Below, piece after piece: positions 5,056 through 5,171 of a stretch of DNA of 5,171 nt. Position 1 is the stretch's first letter. Each line of letters opens with the position of its first letter. Both the position numbers and the translations under genes were made by a program. The stretch spans positions 6,736 to 11,906 of the forward strand of contig JABSQI010000028.1 in NCBI GenBank assembly GCA_013215905.1, written 5' to 3'. This stretch comes from Legionellales bacterium (GTDB lineage: Bacteria > Pseudomonadota > Gammaproteobacteria > PIVX01). The notes beneath the pieces are model-generated. The model ran no database searches and was not told the origin of the DNA. It saw only the letters and a program-made list of their open reading frames with translations.

Positions 5056-5171
5056 CTACAGTTTAAAAAATAATATATAAAATATCACTAGAATTTATAA
5101 TATGGGGTAGACGAATTATTTTTGGTGAGATTATATATTCCTAATAAATATGTGCATTGGAAGCTTTGTTA

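Noticed and set aside
1..5171. CRISPR array, tRNA or rRNA genes, insertion sequences, attachment sites, a complete defence or toxin-antitoxin system
   Set aside because: Looked for direct repeats with regular spacing, tRNA T-loop and acceptor patterns, transposase motifs and paired small ORFs; none could be supported.

Overview
The window is strongly AT-rich and gene-sparse, with short genes, long non-coding gaps and several broken reading frames. The first gene encodes a signal-peptide-bearing small outer-membrane beta-barrel of the type common in Rickettsiales. Together with the decay this suggests an obligately intracellular alphaproteobacterium (Rickettsiales such as Midichloriaceae or Rickettsiaceae). 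That assignment is inference from gene style and composition; no ribosomal or other phylogenetic marker is present. TGG encodes Trp throughout the intact genes, so there is no sign of a TGA=Trp code.

Layout. (1) 52-809, plus strand: promoter-like boxes, a strong Shine-Dalgarno, and a beta-barrel outer-membrane protein probably starting at TTG 102. (2) 810-1520: a gap of about 700 bp with no convincing gene; one stretch (943-1141) may be the wreck of a small gene, and a 16-bp palindrome sits next to a TATAAT box near its end. (3) 1533-1780: a small GIY-YIG/T5orf172-like protein split by a one-base loss in an A tract. (4) 1936-2970: an intact, membrane-anchored exostosin/GT47-like putative glycosyltransferase. 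(5) 3018-3259: the remnant of a protein with WYxNGxxHR-type repeats, with one frameshift and one TGA stop. (6) On the minus strand, read from right to left: an intact Nudix hydrolase (4865-4407), followed by a broken GT-A family 2 glycosyltransferase (4343-3763). Its frame continues past a TAA codon into a 92-codon ORF (3696-3418). A perfect 11-bp inverted repeat with a U-tract (3719-3744) lies in the join. (7) 4866-5171: the Nudix promoter region, a small plus-strand ORF of uncertain reality (4915-5055), and nothing else recognisable.

How the parts relate. The intact genes (barrel, GT47-like enzyme, Nudix hydrolase) and the broken GT2 fit a surface or glycan accessory locus that is decaying. 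No coherent new system, defence island, mobile element, CRISPR array or RNA gene could be supported. The main result is that at least three genes that look like separate short ORFs or empty DNA can be rebuilt into longer ancestral proteins by undoing single lesions. Several of these lesions are homopolymer indels, so sequencing error has to be excluded before calling them biological.
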